A stretch of DNA of 56,140 nucleotides, taken from assembly GCA_020846275.1 (NCBI GenBank), contig JADLEG010000144.1, positions 1 through 56,140 on the forward strand. Direction: 5' to 3'. The notes beneath the pieces are model-generated. The model had not been told where the DNA came from and ran no database searches. It saw nothing but the letters and a program-made list of their open reading frames with translations. This stretch comes from Alphaproteobacteria bacterium (lineage in GTDB: Bacteria > Pseudomonadota > Alphaproteobacteria > JAEULC01). How positions within the stretch are numbered: position 1 is the stretch's first letter; every line of letters starts with the position of its first letter. A program made the translations under genes and the position numbers. Positions 26,015 to 34,752 of the stretch are shown here, one piece after another.

Positions 26015-26695
26015 TCAGCGCCACCAGCCGTGGGGCCAGGCCGCGATGAAGGATTTGGTCAGGCCGGCGACGCGCTCGCGCAGCAGGTCGGCCTGGGGGA
26101 AAAGATGCCGGATTTCCCGCGCGGTCAGAAGGTTGATCTCCTCGACGGCGCGGCGCGCGTCGCCCACGGAGCCCGCACCGAGATGCCCGTAGCCCTGGCG
26201 CGGCACCAAGGGCAGCAACCTTGCGCGCAGGGGCGTCGCCAGCCAGTGGATGAAGGGCAGGGCGAAATGCGGCTCGATCGGAAAGCCGAAGGCCGGCGTC
26301 TGCACCCAGCCATGGCCCGCCAGCCGGCGCATTTCGCCCGCCGCGCGCTCGATGTCCGCCCAGCCGCCGACATGCTCGATCACCGAGTTCGACAGCACCA
26401 GGTCAAAGGCGCTGTCGCCCCAGCGCCGCAGGTCGCGCGCGTCGCCGGCAACCGATTCGAACGTGATCGCATCGCCCGGCGCAGCCGCCACGGGCTCGGG
26501 CGCGATATTGACCATCACCACGTCGGCCGCGATGCGCGCATCGAGCGTCTGCCAGAAGCCGGGCGCGCCGCCGATGTCGATCACGCGCAGGCGTCGCGAT
26601 TCGCGCCGGGCAACCGCCTCGGCCAAGGCGGCCAGCCCCTTCGCGAGGCGCCGGTTGCGGCGGTGGCGGAACGCGGCGCTGATCTGGTCAAGCAT
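26015..26695 (-). CDS. class I SAM-dependent methyltransferase
   Basis: A 226-residue cytosolic methyltransferase of the type 11 kind. Motif I is VIDIGGAPGFWQ (about 38-49); the motif-IV region FDLVLSNSVIEHVGGW is very typical and is followed by PAFGFPIEPHFALPFIHW. In exopolysaccharide loci such enzymes methylate sugars or lipid carriers. It is divergent from the secreted protein gene at 26779, with 83 bp between. Confidence 0.85.
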   Translation of the reverse strand: MLDQISAAFRHRRNRRLAKGLAALAEAVARRESRRLRVIDIGGAPGFWQTLDARIAADVVMVNIAPEPVAAAPGDAITFESVAGDARDLRRWGDSAFDLVLSNSVIEHVGGWADIERAAGEMRRLAGHGWVQTPAFGFPIEPHFALPFIHWLATPLRARLLPLVPRQGYGHLGAGSVGDARRAVEEINLLTAREIRHLFPQADLLRERVAGLTKSFIAAWPHGWWR

Positions 26696-26778
26696 GGGCC
26701 GGCATCTTCGCGGGAAAAGTTTACCAATTCTACAGCGCCGCGCCTGCCTACTGCGGCGTCGGCGGGCACGAGGTTGCG

Positions 26779-27399
26779 ATGAGCGAGCGGCGCAAGAGCG
26801 CGTGTATGGTGGCGGCCCTGGCCGGGCTGGCGTCGCTGCTCGCCGTCCCGGCGCTCGCCCAGACGCCTCTGCCGACCATGGCCTATATCGTCGGTCGGGC
26901 GGAGGGCATCGACCTGGCGTCCAACAGCGAGATTGCCGGTCCGGATGGGCGCGCCGACGGGTGGGTGCGCATCCTGGTGCGCGCGATCGGCTACGACATC
27001 GCCCAGGCCCATGGCAAGCTGCCCGAGCCGGGCGGCGCCGGCAACACGCTGGGCCCGGTCAGCGGCGGGCGCAGCCTGACCGGCGGGATCAGCGGCTTCT
27101 ACGTCAAGTCGATGACGCTCCGGCACAAGTCGATCCCCGGCCTGCGCTGGGACACGATCCCGGGCAACAACGTGCCGCTGCTGGTGGTGGTCGACGGCAG
27201 CGCCGTGGCCAATTCGCCGACCGGCAGCATCGCCGGCATGAACCTGTCGCGCGAGCGCACGATCGATCTCTACATGGCCGATCCCGGCCAGATCGGCTGG
27301 CGCGTCGCGGGCTTCGTGCTGGATATCGACACGCTGGACGGCAAGCTGACGATCGACGTCCAGCCCTACAACATCTTCGAAGCCAACTACCGCTACTGA
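26779..27399 (+). CDS. secreted protein of unknown function in the exopolysaccharide locus
   Basis: A 206-residue protein with an N-terminal signal peptide (MSERRKSACMVAALAGLASLLAVPALA, cut before QTPLP). The mature part is rich in Gly, Ile and Val and looks like an all-beta periplasmic domain with two WR/GWVR-type edge strands; it has no cysteine. I do not recognise a family. GAGG precedes the ATG. The next gene, a glycosyltransferase, starts two bases after its stop, so it is part of the polysaccharide operon and may assist export or be a structural factor. Confidence 0.75.
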   Translation: MSERRKSACMVAALAGLASLLAVPALAQTPLPTMAYIVGRAEGIDLASNSEIAGPDGRADGWVRILVRAIGYDIAQAHGKLPEPGGAGNTLGPVSGGRSLTGGISGFYVKSMTLRHKSIPGLRWDTIPGNNVPLLVVVDGSAVANSPTGSIAGMNLSRERTIDLYMADPGQIGWRVAGFVLDIDTLDGKLTIDVQPYNIFEANYRY

Positions 27400-27400
27400 C

Positions 27401-28591
27401 ATGCCGGGCCGGCGCGTTCTCATCGTGGTCGAGAACCTGCCGGTGCCGCCGGATCGGCGGGTCTGGCAGGAATGCCTGGCCCTGGTCGCCGCCGGCTATG
27501 GCGTGTCGGTCATCTGCCCGAAGGGGCGCGGCTACGAGAAGAGCTTCGAGACGATCGACGGCGTGGAGATCCATCGCCACGGCCTGCCGCTCGACGCCAG
27601 CGGCATCCTGGGCTTCGTGCTGGAATACGCGGCGGCGCTGTTCTGGCAGACCGTGCTGGCCTGGTGGATCTTCCTTACCAGGGGCTTCGACGCGATCCAG
27701 GCCTGCAACCCGCCCGATTCGATCTGGATCGTCGCCTGGCCGTTCCGCGTGCTGTTCGGCCGCAAGTTCGTGTTCGACCACCACGATCCCTTCGCCGAGC
27801 TGTTCGCCTTCAAGTTTCCGCACCGCACCCTGCTGCACCGGCTGACCCTGATGTTCGAGCGGCGATCGATCCGCGACGCCGACCTGGTGATCACCACAAG
27901 CGAGGCGCTGCGCCATATCGCCGTCGACCGGGCCGGCAAGCCCGCGGCGTGCGTGCACCTGGTGCGGAGCTGCCCCGACACCCAGGCGATGACAAGGCGG
28001 GCGGCCGATCCGGCGCTGCGCGATGGCGCGGCCAAGGTCGTCGTCTATATCGGCATCATGGGCGCGCAGGACGGCGTCGAGATTCTGCTGCGCGCCGCCG
28101 CCGACGCGATCAAGCGCCGGGGGCGCAGCGACTTGCGGTTCCTCCTGGTCGGCGATGGGCCCGAATACGCGCATCTGCGGGCGCTGGCCGCGGAGCTGGG
28201 CATTGCCGACCGCGTCAACTTCACGGGCTTCCTGCGCGGCGAGGCGCTGTTGACGGCCATGTCGTCGGCCGATATCGGCGCCTGTCCCGATCCGTGGAAC
28301 AACTTCAACGACAAATTGACGATGAACAAGGTCCTCGAATACATGGCGATGGACTTGCCCTGCGTCATGTTCGACCTGACCGAGGGCCGCGCCATCGCCG
28401 GCGAGGCCGCCGTCTATGCCGGCCGCACAAACGATCCGGCCGTGTTCGCCGACGCGATGCTGGCGCTGCTCGACGACCCCGAACGCTGCCGGCGCATGGG
28501 TTCGGCCGGTCGCGCGCGGGTCAAGGCGCTGTTCGACTGGAAGGACCACCGCCGGGTCTATCTGGACGCTTACGCGTCCCTGTGGCGCTAG
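27401..28591 (+). CDS. GT4-family glycosyltransferase
   Basis: A 396-residue GT-B glycosyltransferase. The N-terminal domain opens with VLIVVENLPVPPDRRVWQE, a pattern frequent in WbuB/WcaI-like enzymes, and FVFDHHDPFAELF. The donor domain has VVVYIGIMGAQDGVEILL, FLLVGDGPEYAHLRALA and KVLEYMAMDLPCVMFD. It lies between the unknown secreted protein and the asparagine-synthase gene with gaps of 1 and 9 nt, so the three are one operon. It probably adds one sugar of the repeat unit. Confidence 0.92.
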   Translation: MPGRRVLIVVENLPVPPDRRVWQECLALVAAGYGVSVICPKGRGYEKSFETIDGVEIHRHGLPLDASGILGFVLEYAAALFWQTVLAWWIFLTRGFDAIQACNPPDSIWIVAWPFRVLFGRKFVFDHHDPFAELFAFKFPHRTLLHRLTLMFERRSIRDADLVITTSEALRHIAVDRAGKPAACVHLVRSCPDTQAMTRRAADPALRDGAAKVVVYIGIMGAQDGVEILLRAAADAIKRRGRSDLRFLLVGDGPEYAHLRALAAELGIADRVNFTGFLRGEALLTAMSSADIGACPDPWNNFNDKLTMNKVLEYMAMDLPCVMFDLTEGRAIAGEAAVYAGRTNDPAVFADAMLALLDDPERCRRMGSAGRARVKALFDWKDHRRVYLDAYASLWR

Positions 28592-28600
28592 GACCGCGCG

Positions 28601-30457
28601 ATGTGCGGCATCGTCGGATGGATCGCGCGGCGCGAGCTGGGACTGCCCGATGCCAGCGTGGCGGCGATGGCGGACACGCTGCGGCACCGCGGTCCCGATG
28701 GCGACGGCACCTGGTTCGCGGATGCCGGCGCCTGGCGCGCCGGGTTCGGCCATCGCCGGTTGTCGATCATCGACCTGGCCGGCGGCGCGCAGCCGATGGT
28801 GGCGGCCGACGGCACCGCCGTCACCTTCAACGGCGAGATCTACAACTACCGCGAACTGCGCCGTGACTTGGAATCGGCCGGGGCCGTGTTCCGCACCAAC
28901 AGCGACACCGAGGTGCTGCTGCACGGCTATCGCCATTGGGGCGCGCGCTTCGTCGAGCGCCTGGCCGGCATGTTCGCGTTTGCGCTGTGGGATCCCAAGG
29001 ACGAGCGCCTGGTGATCGTGCGCGACCGCTTCGGCAAGAAGCCGATCTTCCTGTTGCAGCGCGACGGGCTGGTCGCCTTCGCCTCGGAGATCAAGGCGCT
29101 GCTGTGCCTGCCCGGCGTGGAGCGGCGGCTGGATCACGAGGCGCTCGGCCTCTATTTCGCCTTCCGCTACGTGCCCGGCCCGCGAACCCTGTTCCAGGGC
29201 ATCGCCAAGCTGGGCATGGGCCAGATGCTGGTGTGGGAGAAGGGCCGCGCCACGGTTTCGACCTGGTACGTGCCGCCGGACGCGCGACCGCGCGACGCGT
29301 CGCTTCCGAAGCCGGCCGACCCGCTGGCGGAATTCGAGCGGCTGCTGGACCAGGCGGTGGCGCGGCGCCTGGTTGCCGACGTGCCGCTCGGCGCGTTCCT
29401 GTCCGGCGGGCTCGATTCATCGACCGTGGTCGCGTTGATGGCGCGGCGGACCGGCAGGCCCGTGTCGACCTATTCGATCGGTTTCGCCGAGGAGCGTTAC
29501 AGCGAACTGCCGCACGCAAACCTCGTCGCGCGCGAGCTTGGCTGCGATCACCACCCGGTGCTGTTCTCGACGACCGGGCTGGTCGACGGGCTGCCCGATG
29601 CGACTGGGTTCCGCGACGCGCCGGTGAGCGAGCCGGCGGACCTGCCGATCCTGCTGCTCAGCCGCATGGCGGCGGCGACGCTGAAGGTCGTGCTGACGGG
29701 CGAAGGCGCGGACGAAACCCTGGCCGGCTATCCGAAGCACGCCTATGACCGCTACGCCGCGCTCTACCAGGCGATCATGCCCGGCGCGGTGCACGAGCTT
29801 CTGGTCGAGCCGGTGCTGCGCGCCCTGCCCTATGGGTTTCGCCGCGTGAAGACCCTGGCGGCCAGCTTCGGCGAGCGCGACTTCACGCAGCGGATGATCC
29901 GCTGGTTCGGCGCCCTGTCGGCGGGCGAGCAGGCGGCGCTGACCAGCGTCGCGCGCCCACCCTACGACGCCCGCACGGACGATCCCGCGAACAGCGCGCT
30001 GCGCCGCATGCTCTATTTCGATCAGTCGGTCTGGCTGCCCGACAATCTGCTGGAGCGCGGCGACCGCATGACCATGGGCGCGTCGCTGGAATCGCGCATG
30101 CCCTTCCTTGACCACGACCTGGTCGCCTTCGCGTCGTCCCTGCCCGACCGATGGCGTCTGCATGGATTGACCGGCAAGTGGATCCTGCGTCGCGCCGCCG
30201 AGAAAGTGCTGCCGCGCAGCATCATCGATCGTCCGAAATCCGGCTTCCGCATGCCGGTCAACGAGTGGTTCCGCGGCGCGATGCGGCCGTTCCTGACCGA
30301 TCTGCTGGGACCCGGCGCGCGATCGCGCGGCTTCTATCGTCCCGGCCAGCTCGATGCCACGATCGATGCGCATCTCGCCGGCCGCCAGAACCACGAAAAG
30401 CTTCTGTGGCAGATGCTGGCGCTGGAGCAATTCCTGCGCAGCTTCAAGCTGGCCTGA
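28601..30457 (+). CDS. asnB: asparagine synthase (glutamine-hydrolysing) family protein
   Basis: A 618-residue two-domain amidotransferase. The N-terminal class II glutaminase begins with the nucleophile Cys2 (MCGIVGWIAR) and has RHRGPDGDG, FNGEIYNY and the usual SDTEVLLHGY. The C-terminal synthetase has the PP-loop LSGGLDSST, with ATP-pyrophosphatase features such as LTGEGADETLAGYPKH. Genuine asparagine synthases and the polysaccharide-locus members that amidate uronic acids share this layout. Its place between glycosyltransferase and exopolysaccharide genes favours a role in sugar amidation, but that is inference. Confidence 0.9.
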   Translation: MCGIVGWIARRELGLPDASVAAMADTLRHRGPDGDGTWFADAGAWRAGFGHRRLSIIDLAGGAQPMVAADGTAVTFNGEIYNYRELRRDLESAGAVFRTNSDTEVLLHGYRHWGARFVERLAGMFAFALWDPKDERLVIVRDRFGKKPIFLLQRDGLVAFASEIKALLCLPGVERRLDHEALGLYFAFRYVPGPRTLFQGIAKLGMGQMLVWEKGRATVSTWYVPPDARPRDASLPKPADPLAEFERLLDQAVARRLVADVPLGAFLSGGLDSSTVVALMARRTGRPVSTYSIGFAEERYSELPHANLVARELGCDHHPVLFSTTGLVDGLPDATGFRDAPVSEPADLPILLLSRMAAATLKVVLTGEGADETLAGYPKHAYDRYAALYQAIMPGAVHELLVEPVLRALPYGFRRVKTLAASFGERDFTQRMIRWFGALSAGEQAALTSVARPPYDARTDDPANSALRRMLYFDQSVWLPDNLLERGDRMTMGASLESRMPFLDHDLVAFASSLPDRWRLHGLTGKWILRRAAEKVLPRSIIDRPKSGFRMPVNEWFRGAMRPFLTDLLGPGARSRGFYRPGQLDATIDAHLAGRQNHEKLLWQMLALEQFLRSFKLA

Positions 30458-30531
30458 CGCAGCCGCGCTTTCCGGCCGTGGCCGACCGGCGTAGTATCGC
30501 CGGGGCGGAAAACCGCAAGCGGGAGGGACAA

Positions 30532-31080
30532 ATGCGGCAGATCTGGGTCTTCGCGGCGGCGGCCGCGATGGTGTCGAGCGCGGCATGCGCGGCGGACAAG
30601 TTCACCGTTTCCAGCACGTCGATTCCCAAGGATAACAAGCTGACCAACACGCAGGTCTTCAACGGCTTCGGCTGCAAGGGCGAGAACAAGTCGCCGGCGC
30701 TGGCGTGGAAGGGCGCGCCGACCGGCACCAAGAGCTTTGCCGTCACGGTCTACGATCCGGATGCGCCGACCGGATCGGGCTGGTGGCACTGGACCGTGTT
30801 CAACATCCCGCCCGGCGTCACGTCGCTGCCCGAGGGCGCGGGTGCGGGCGCGGGCCTGCCGGCCGGCGCGGTGCAGGGGCGCACGGAATTCGGCTCCGCC
30901 GGGTTCGGCGGCGCCTGCCCGCCCGCGGGCGACAAGCCGCACCGCTACATCTTCAAGGTGTTCGCGCTGAAGACCGACAAGATCGAGCTGGACAGCAACG
31001 CGTCCGGCGCGCTGGTCGGGTTCATGCTGAACGCCAACAAGCTGGCGACGGCGAGCTACACCGCGCGCTACGGCCGCTGA
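30532..31080 (+). CDS. YbhB/YbcL family Raf-kinase-inhibitor-like protein
   Basis: A 182-residue exported PEBP-fold protein. The signal peptide is MRQIWVFAAAAAMVSSAACA, cut before ADKFT. Core PEBP motifs are present: KSPALAWKGAP, FAVTVYDPDAPTGSGWWHW and FGGACPPAGDKPHRYIF. GGGAGGG precedes the ATG. The last 13 bp overlap the convergent glycosyltransferase gene. Cellular role of bacterial members is poorly defined; its presence in this locus may be incidental. Confidence 0.88.
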   Translation: MRQIWVFAAAAAMVSSAACAADKFTVSSTSIPKDNKLTNTQVFNGFGCKGENKSPALAWKGAPTGTKSFAVTVYDPDAPTGSGWWHWTVFNIPPGVTSLPEGAGAGAGLPAGAVQGRTEFGSAGFGGACPPAGDKPHRYIFKVFALKTDKIELDSNASGALVGFMLNANKLATASYTARYGR

Positions 31081-32162
31081 ACGACCTGGCGATAGAGGGC
31101 CGCGACGGCATCGGCCGTGCGGTCGATGGTGAACATCGCCTCGAATCGCCCCCTGGCCGCCCGGGCGAGACGCGCGCGCTGCGCCGGATCGTCGACGAGC
31201 GACGCGACCGCGCGTGCCAGCGCATCGACATCGCCGGGCGGCACCAGCAGGCCGGTCTCGCCGTGCGTGATGGCGTCGCCGATCGCGCCGACCGGCGTGG
31301 CGATCACCGCGACGCCGCCGGCCATCGCCTCCAGAATGGCGACCGGCAGGCCTTCCTGGCGCGACGGCAGCACGAAGATGTCGGCCTCGGCCAGCAAGGC
31401 GGCCACCTGATCGGCGCTTTGCCATCCGGGGACGGCGATGCGCCCGGACAGGCCGAGAGCCCGGACCTGTTCGCGGAACTCGGCCACGGGCCCATTGCCC
31501 GCCAGCGTGGCGCGCCAGTCCCGCCGGCGCAGTTCGGGCCGGGCCAGCGCCTCGACCAGCTCGGGCGTGCCCTTGCGCGGCCCCAGCTCGCCCAGCATCA
31601 GCAGGCGCACCGGACCGACCTGCGGTCGTGGCGCAGAGATCGCTTGCGCCGGTACGCCGTTGTGGATCAGCACGACCCGCGTCGCGTCCAGCCCCAGCTC
31701 GTCCACCACGAACCGCCGCCAGTGCGCGCCGATCACCACCACCCGGTCGCAGCGCCTGAGGATACCGACCAGCCAGCGGCGCCGCCGGGCGGGCAGCGCG
31801 CGGCAGTACGCGTCGAAATCCGCGCCATGCAGATGCATCACGGTCGGCACGCCGAGCATCTGCGCGACGCTTGCCAGCACCGGCTTGCGCACCGCGCTGC
31901 CGTAGCACGCCATGTGGATGTGGAGGAGGTCGAGCCGCCCGGCCAGGCGCGATCCGATCACCCGCAGCACGGCGAGCAGGAAATAAAAGGGCATCCGTGA
32001 GAACGCCGCCCTGCCCTCGCCCGGCCCGTAGGTGTCGAGCACGTCCACCCGCCAGCCCGCCAGGCGCCGGGGCAATGCGTCGGCCAGGTAGCAGACCAGG
32101 CTCGCCATGCCGCCGCGCCCGCGCCTGCCGCCGGGCGATGCCAGCAGCGCGCGCCCCGTCAT
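31068..32162 (-). CDS. GT4-family glycosyltransferase
   Basis: A 364-residue GT-B enzyme. The N-terminal region GGRRGRGGMASLVCYLADALP carries the family's glycine-rich loop; the donor half has LLMLGELGPRKGTPELVEAL, ATLAGNGPVAEFREQV and the EGLPVAILEAMAGGVAVIAT segment. It is the last gene of a minus-strand unit with the co-polymerase and CpsD-like genes, 16 nt downstream of the latter. It probably adds a sugar in the same polysaccharide pathway. Confidence 0.92.
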   Translation of the reverse strand: MTGRALLASPGGRRGRGGMASLVCYLADALPRRLAGWRVDVLDTYGPGEGRAAFSRMPFYFLLAVLRVIGSRLAGRLDLLHIHMACYGSAVRKPVLASVAQMLGVPTVMHLHGADFDAYCRALPARRRRWLVGILRRCDRVVVIGAHWRRFVVDELGLDATRVVLIHNGVPAQAISAPRPQVGPVRLLMLGELGPRKGTPELVEALARPELRRRDWRATLAGNGPVAEFREQVRALGLSGRIAVPGWQSADQVAALLAEADIFVLPSRQEGLPVAILEAMAGGVAVIATPVGAIGDAITHGETGLLVPPGDVDALARAVASLVDDPAQRARLARAARGRFEAMFTIDRTADAVAALYRQVVQRP

Positions 32163-32178
32163 CGCCGCGGCGCGTCCA

Positions 32179-32922
32179 TCAAAGGCGCCGATAGAGGAAA
32201 TTCGGTATGTGGAAGCGACGGCGGTTCAGCACCACGCCGATGATCGGCCCGCCCACCTCGGCGATGCGGTCGCGCACGTTCTGTGCCACCGGCGCGCGCG
32301 TGGATTCCGCGCTGACCACCATGATCACGGCGTCCATCTGGTTGGACAACATGATCGGATCGAAGGATTCCGAAACCGCCTGGGTATCGACCACCACCAG
32401 CTCGAACTTCGCCCGCAGCGTGTCCCAGAACTCGCCCATCCCGCGCGGCGCGCCGCCTTCGCTGCGCGGCTGGTCGATGTCGTAGCGTTCGGACAGGAAC
32501 AGCGAGGAATTGCGCAGGCGGTGGAAGCGCAGCCAGGTCGACAGGTTTTCCTGCCCGTCGCGATGGTCGACCGGCAGGCCGAACTCGACCGGCGGGATGT
32601 CGGCGGGGCCGAGCAGACGCCCATGCTCGCTTGCCCAGGCGAGCTGCGCGTTGAGCGGCAGGCTGAGGTCCATCAGCAGCACGCGCTCGTGCGCGCGCTG
32701 GGCGGCGATCATCGCGAAGTCGCGCGCGACCGTCGACGTGCCCTCGCCGCGGTTGGCCGCGACGAACTGCACGCGCGCGAACCGCGTGTTGCGCCCGCGC
32801 GCCTTGAGCGTGCGATAGGTAAGGTAAAGCAGGCGCAGCGCCTCCTGCGGCGTGAGCGTCTCGGGCCCGTAGGCGCCGGGGCGCGGGCCGTCGAGGGCCG
32901 AAGGCTCGGCGGTCGTCGTCAT
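32179..32922 (-). CDS. CpsD/CapB-like P-loop protein with degenerate Walker A
   Basis: A 247-residue cytosolic protein of the BY-kinase/ParA-like fold that normally pairs with a Wzz-type membrane partner to control chain length. Walker A reads NRGEGTSTVA (57-66): the catalytic lysine of GEGKST is threonine at T62. The A' motif VLLMDLSLP (81-89) and the Walker B strand LVVVDTQ (175-181) are kept. The C-terminal tyrosine cluster of autokinases is missing; only one tyrosine is seen in NFLYRRL. It probably does not act as a tyrosine kinase but could still bind nucleotide or the co-polymerase. Start overlaps the co-polymerase stop by 4 nt. Confidence 0.85.
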   Translation of the reverse strand: MTTTAEPSALDGPRPGAYGPETLTPQEALRLLYLTYRTLKARGRNTRFARVQFVAANRGEGTSTVARDFAMIAAQRAHERVLLMDLSLPLNAQLAWASEHGRLLGPADIPPVEFGLPVDHRDGQENLSTWLRFHRLRNSSLFLSERYDIDQPRSEGGAPRGMGEFWDTLRAKFELVVVDTQAVSESFDPIMLSNQMDAVIMVVSAESTRAPVAQNVRDRIAEVGGPIIGVVLNRRRFHIPNFLYRRL

Positions 32923-34514
32923 CGCGCTCGGTCCCTGCCGCCGGCCGCGCTGCGTTCGCGCATCGGCACGGCCAGAAGGACCGGCAAGCCAAGCGCGCGC
33001 TCGGTATCCTCGGGCGTCAGGAAGATCTGGCGCATCTGCGCGACCACGAAGGCCGTGGCCAGCGCCGTCAGGAAACCGATGAACACGGCCGCCGCCATGA
33101 TGGGCAATCGGAGGCTGCGCCCCTCGCTCGGCGGCTCGGCGGAGGCGATGATGCGCACATTGGCGCTCTTGCTCTTGTCGAACTCCTCCGTGATCTTGGC
33201 CTGCTCCAGCCGCGTCGTGTAGGTGCGATAGCTCTCCTCCAGCAGCGCGCGGTCGCGTTCCAGCGCGCGGAACGCCTGCTGGCGCTCCGCCAGCTCGCCC
33301 AGCCGGTCGCGCAGCTTGCGCAGGCTGGACTCGATCTCGCCGCGGCGCGCCTGCAGGCCCTTGAGCTCGGCTGCCAGCCGCGCCAGGTCGCGTTCCAGAT
33401 CGTCCAGCACGGGGTTGCGGCCGCGGCGCGTGCTGTCGGTCACGCGCTTGTCGTCCTGGCCCAGGAAGGCGCGGGCCTGGGCGATCTGCGCGTCGACATC
33501 GGCGATGACGCGCGAGGTTTCCTTGTACTTGGTCAGCAGGTCGCGGCGGCGTAATTCCAGCGCCATCAGCGTGCCGCGCGCGGATTCCATCGCCGGCGCG
33601 CGCGTGTTGTCGCTGGACAGCAGCACCTGCGCCGGGGTGACGGCGATCTGGGCCTTCAGCGCCTGGCCCTGGGCCTCGAGCCCCCGGATCCGCTCGTCGA
33701 GCTGCAGCAGGGCCAGGTTCTGCTCGGATTCCTGCCGCAGCAGCAGGTTGGTCTGCTCGTCGGCGTTCGAGATGTTGTTCTGGGCGCGGAATTCCTGGAG
33801 GCGCGCTTCGGCGTCGCGCAGCCGCTGGGCGAACTGGTCGCGCTGCTCCTGGATGATGGCCGAACGCGACTGGTTGAACACGTCGCGCCGCTTGTCCATG
33901 TAGAAGCGGATCAGAAGGTTCAGCGCCTCGGCCGCGATCTGCGGATCGGCATGGTCGAAGGCGAGCTGGATGACGTTGGAACCCTGAACCGGCGTCAGCT
34001 TCAGGTTCTTCTCGAACTTGTCGACCGCGAGATCCGTCGCGCGCGGCCGGCGCCTGCCCTCGGTCTCCTGCTTGGGCTCCGCCGCCTGCTCGCGGTTGAG
34101 CTGCGGGTACATCTCCTCCAGTCCGACGGTGCGGATCACCTCGGCCTTCAGTTCGCGGCTGCCCAGGATTTCCAGCTCGGCCTTGACGATCTGCTCGCGG
34201 TCGAAGGACAGGCCCGGCACGTTTTCGCCGACTTCCGGGCGGAACACGTACTCGCGTCCCAGCAGCACCAGAAGCCGCGCCTCGGCCTCGAAGGTCGTGC
34301 GGGTGGCCGAAATGGCGACGACGCCCAGCAGGACCGGCACCAGGAACGCGACCAGGATCGCCCAGCGGTCGAAGAAGACGATCGTCAGGATGTCGCGCAG
34401 CGTGACCTGGGGCGAGGCGAATCCGCCGCCATGGCCGGGGACCGGACCGCCGTCCCCCGCACCGCCCCGCGTGGGCTCAACGACGATCTCGCCGTCCTCG
34501 CTAAGGCTGGTCAT
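32919..34514 (-). CDS. Wzz/GNVR-type polysaccharide co-polymerase
   Basis: A 531-residue inner-membrane protein controlling exopolysaccharide chain length and export. Two membrane helices flank a long periplasmic part: WAILVAFLVPVLLGVVAISA near the N-terminus and LPIMAAAVFIGFLTALATAF near the C-terminus. The middle (about 190-440) is strongly coiled-coil, with many Glu/Arg/Gln heptads, and the VQGSNVIQLAFDHADPQIAAEALN segment marks the Wzz domain. The C-terminus ends without a kinase domain, which is supplied by the next gene. ATG at 34514 (MTSLSED) is preferred on sequence character; an in-frame ATG at 34571 would add 19 residues. Confidence 0.88.
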   Translation of the reverse strand: MTSLSEDGEIVVEPTRGGAGDGGPVPGHGGGFASPQVTLRDILTIVFFDRWAILVAFLVPVLLGVVAISATRTTFEAEARLLVLLGREYVFRPEVGENVPGLSFDREQIVKAELEILGSRELKAEVIRTVGLEEMYPQLNREQAAEPKQETEGRRRPRATDLAVDKFEKNLKLTPVQGSNVIQLAFDHADPQIAAEALNLLIRFYMDKRRDVFNQSRSAIIQEQRDQFAQRLRDAEARLQEFRAQNNISNADEQTNLLLRQESEQNLALLQLDERIRGLEAQGQALKAQIAVTPAQVLLSSDNTRAPAMESARGTLMALELRRRDLLTKYKETSRVIADVDAQIAQARAFLGQDDKRVTDSTRRGRNPVLDDLERDLARLAAELKGLQARRGEIESSLRKLRDRLGELAERQQAFRALERDRALLEESYRTYTTRLEQAKITEEFDKSKSANVRIIASAEPPSEGRSLRLPIMAAAVFIGFLTALATAFVVAQMRQIFLTPEDTERALGLPVLLAVPMRERSAAGGRDRAR

Positions 34515-34571
34515 TTGTATCGTGCTGCCCGCTTGAATCCGCCACCCGGAAACCGGGTGATCCGGCCGCAT

Positions 34572-34752
34572 TTAGCGATTACACGCCCCTTGGTAACAAT
34601 ATATAGATTTTTTGCCAAGGAGACGATGCCGACTGGCGGGGCCGCGACCGTTCTCGCCCCGGCGTGGCGCAGATGCCATGATAGTCAACTGCCGCCTCCC
34701 GGCCACCCTGGCCTTCCGGATATCCCCGCCCTTGCCTTCCCAGGAGCTGCCC
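34572..34752. promoter_or_regulatory. divergent gap between polysaccharide and amidase genes
   Basis: The first 40 bp are strikingly AT-rich for this genome (GTAACAATATATAG, then a T-run, around 34593-34616), placing a likely promoter for the minus-strand co-polymerase unit. AGGAG at 34742-34746 is the Shine-Dalgarno of the amidase gene. I see nothing coding in between. Confidence 0.4.
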
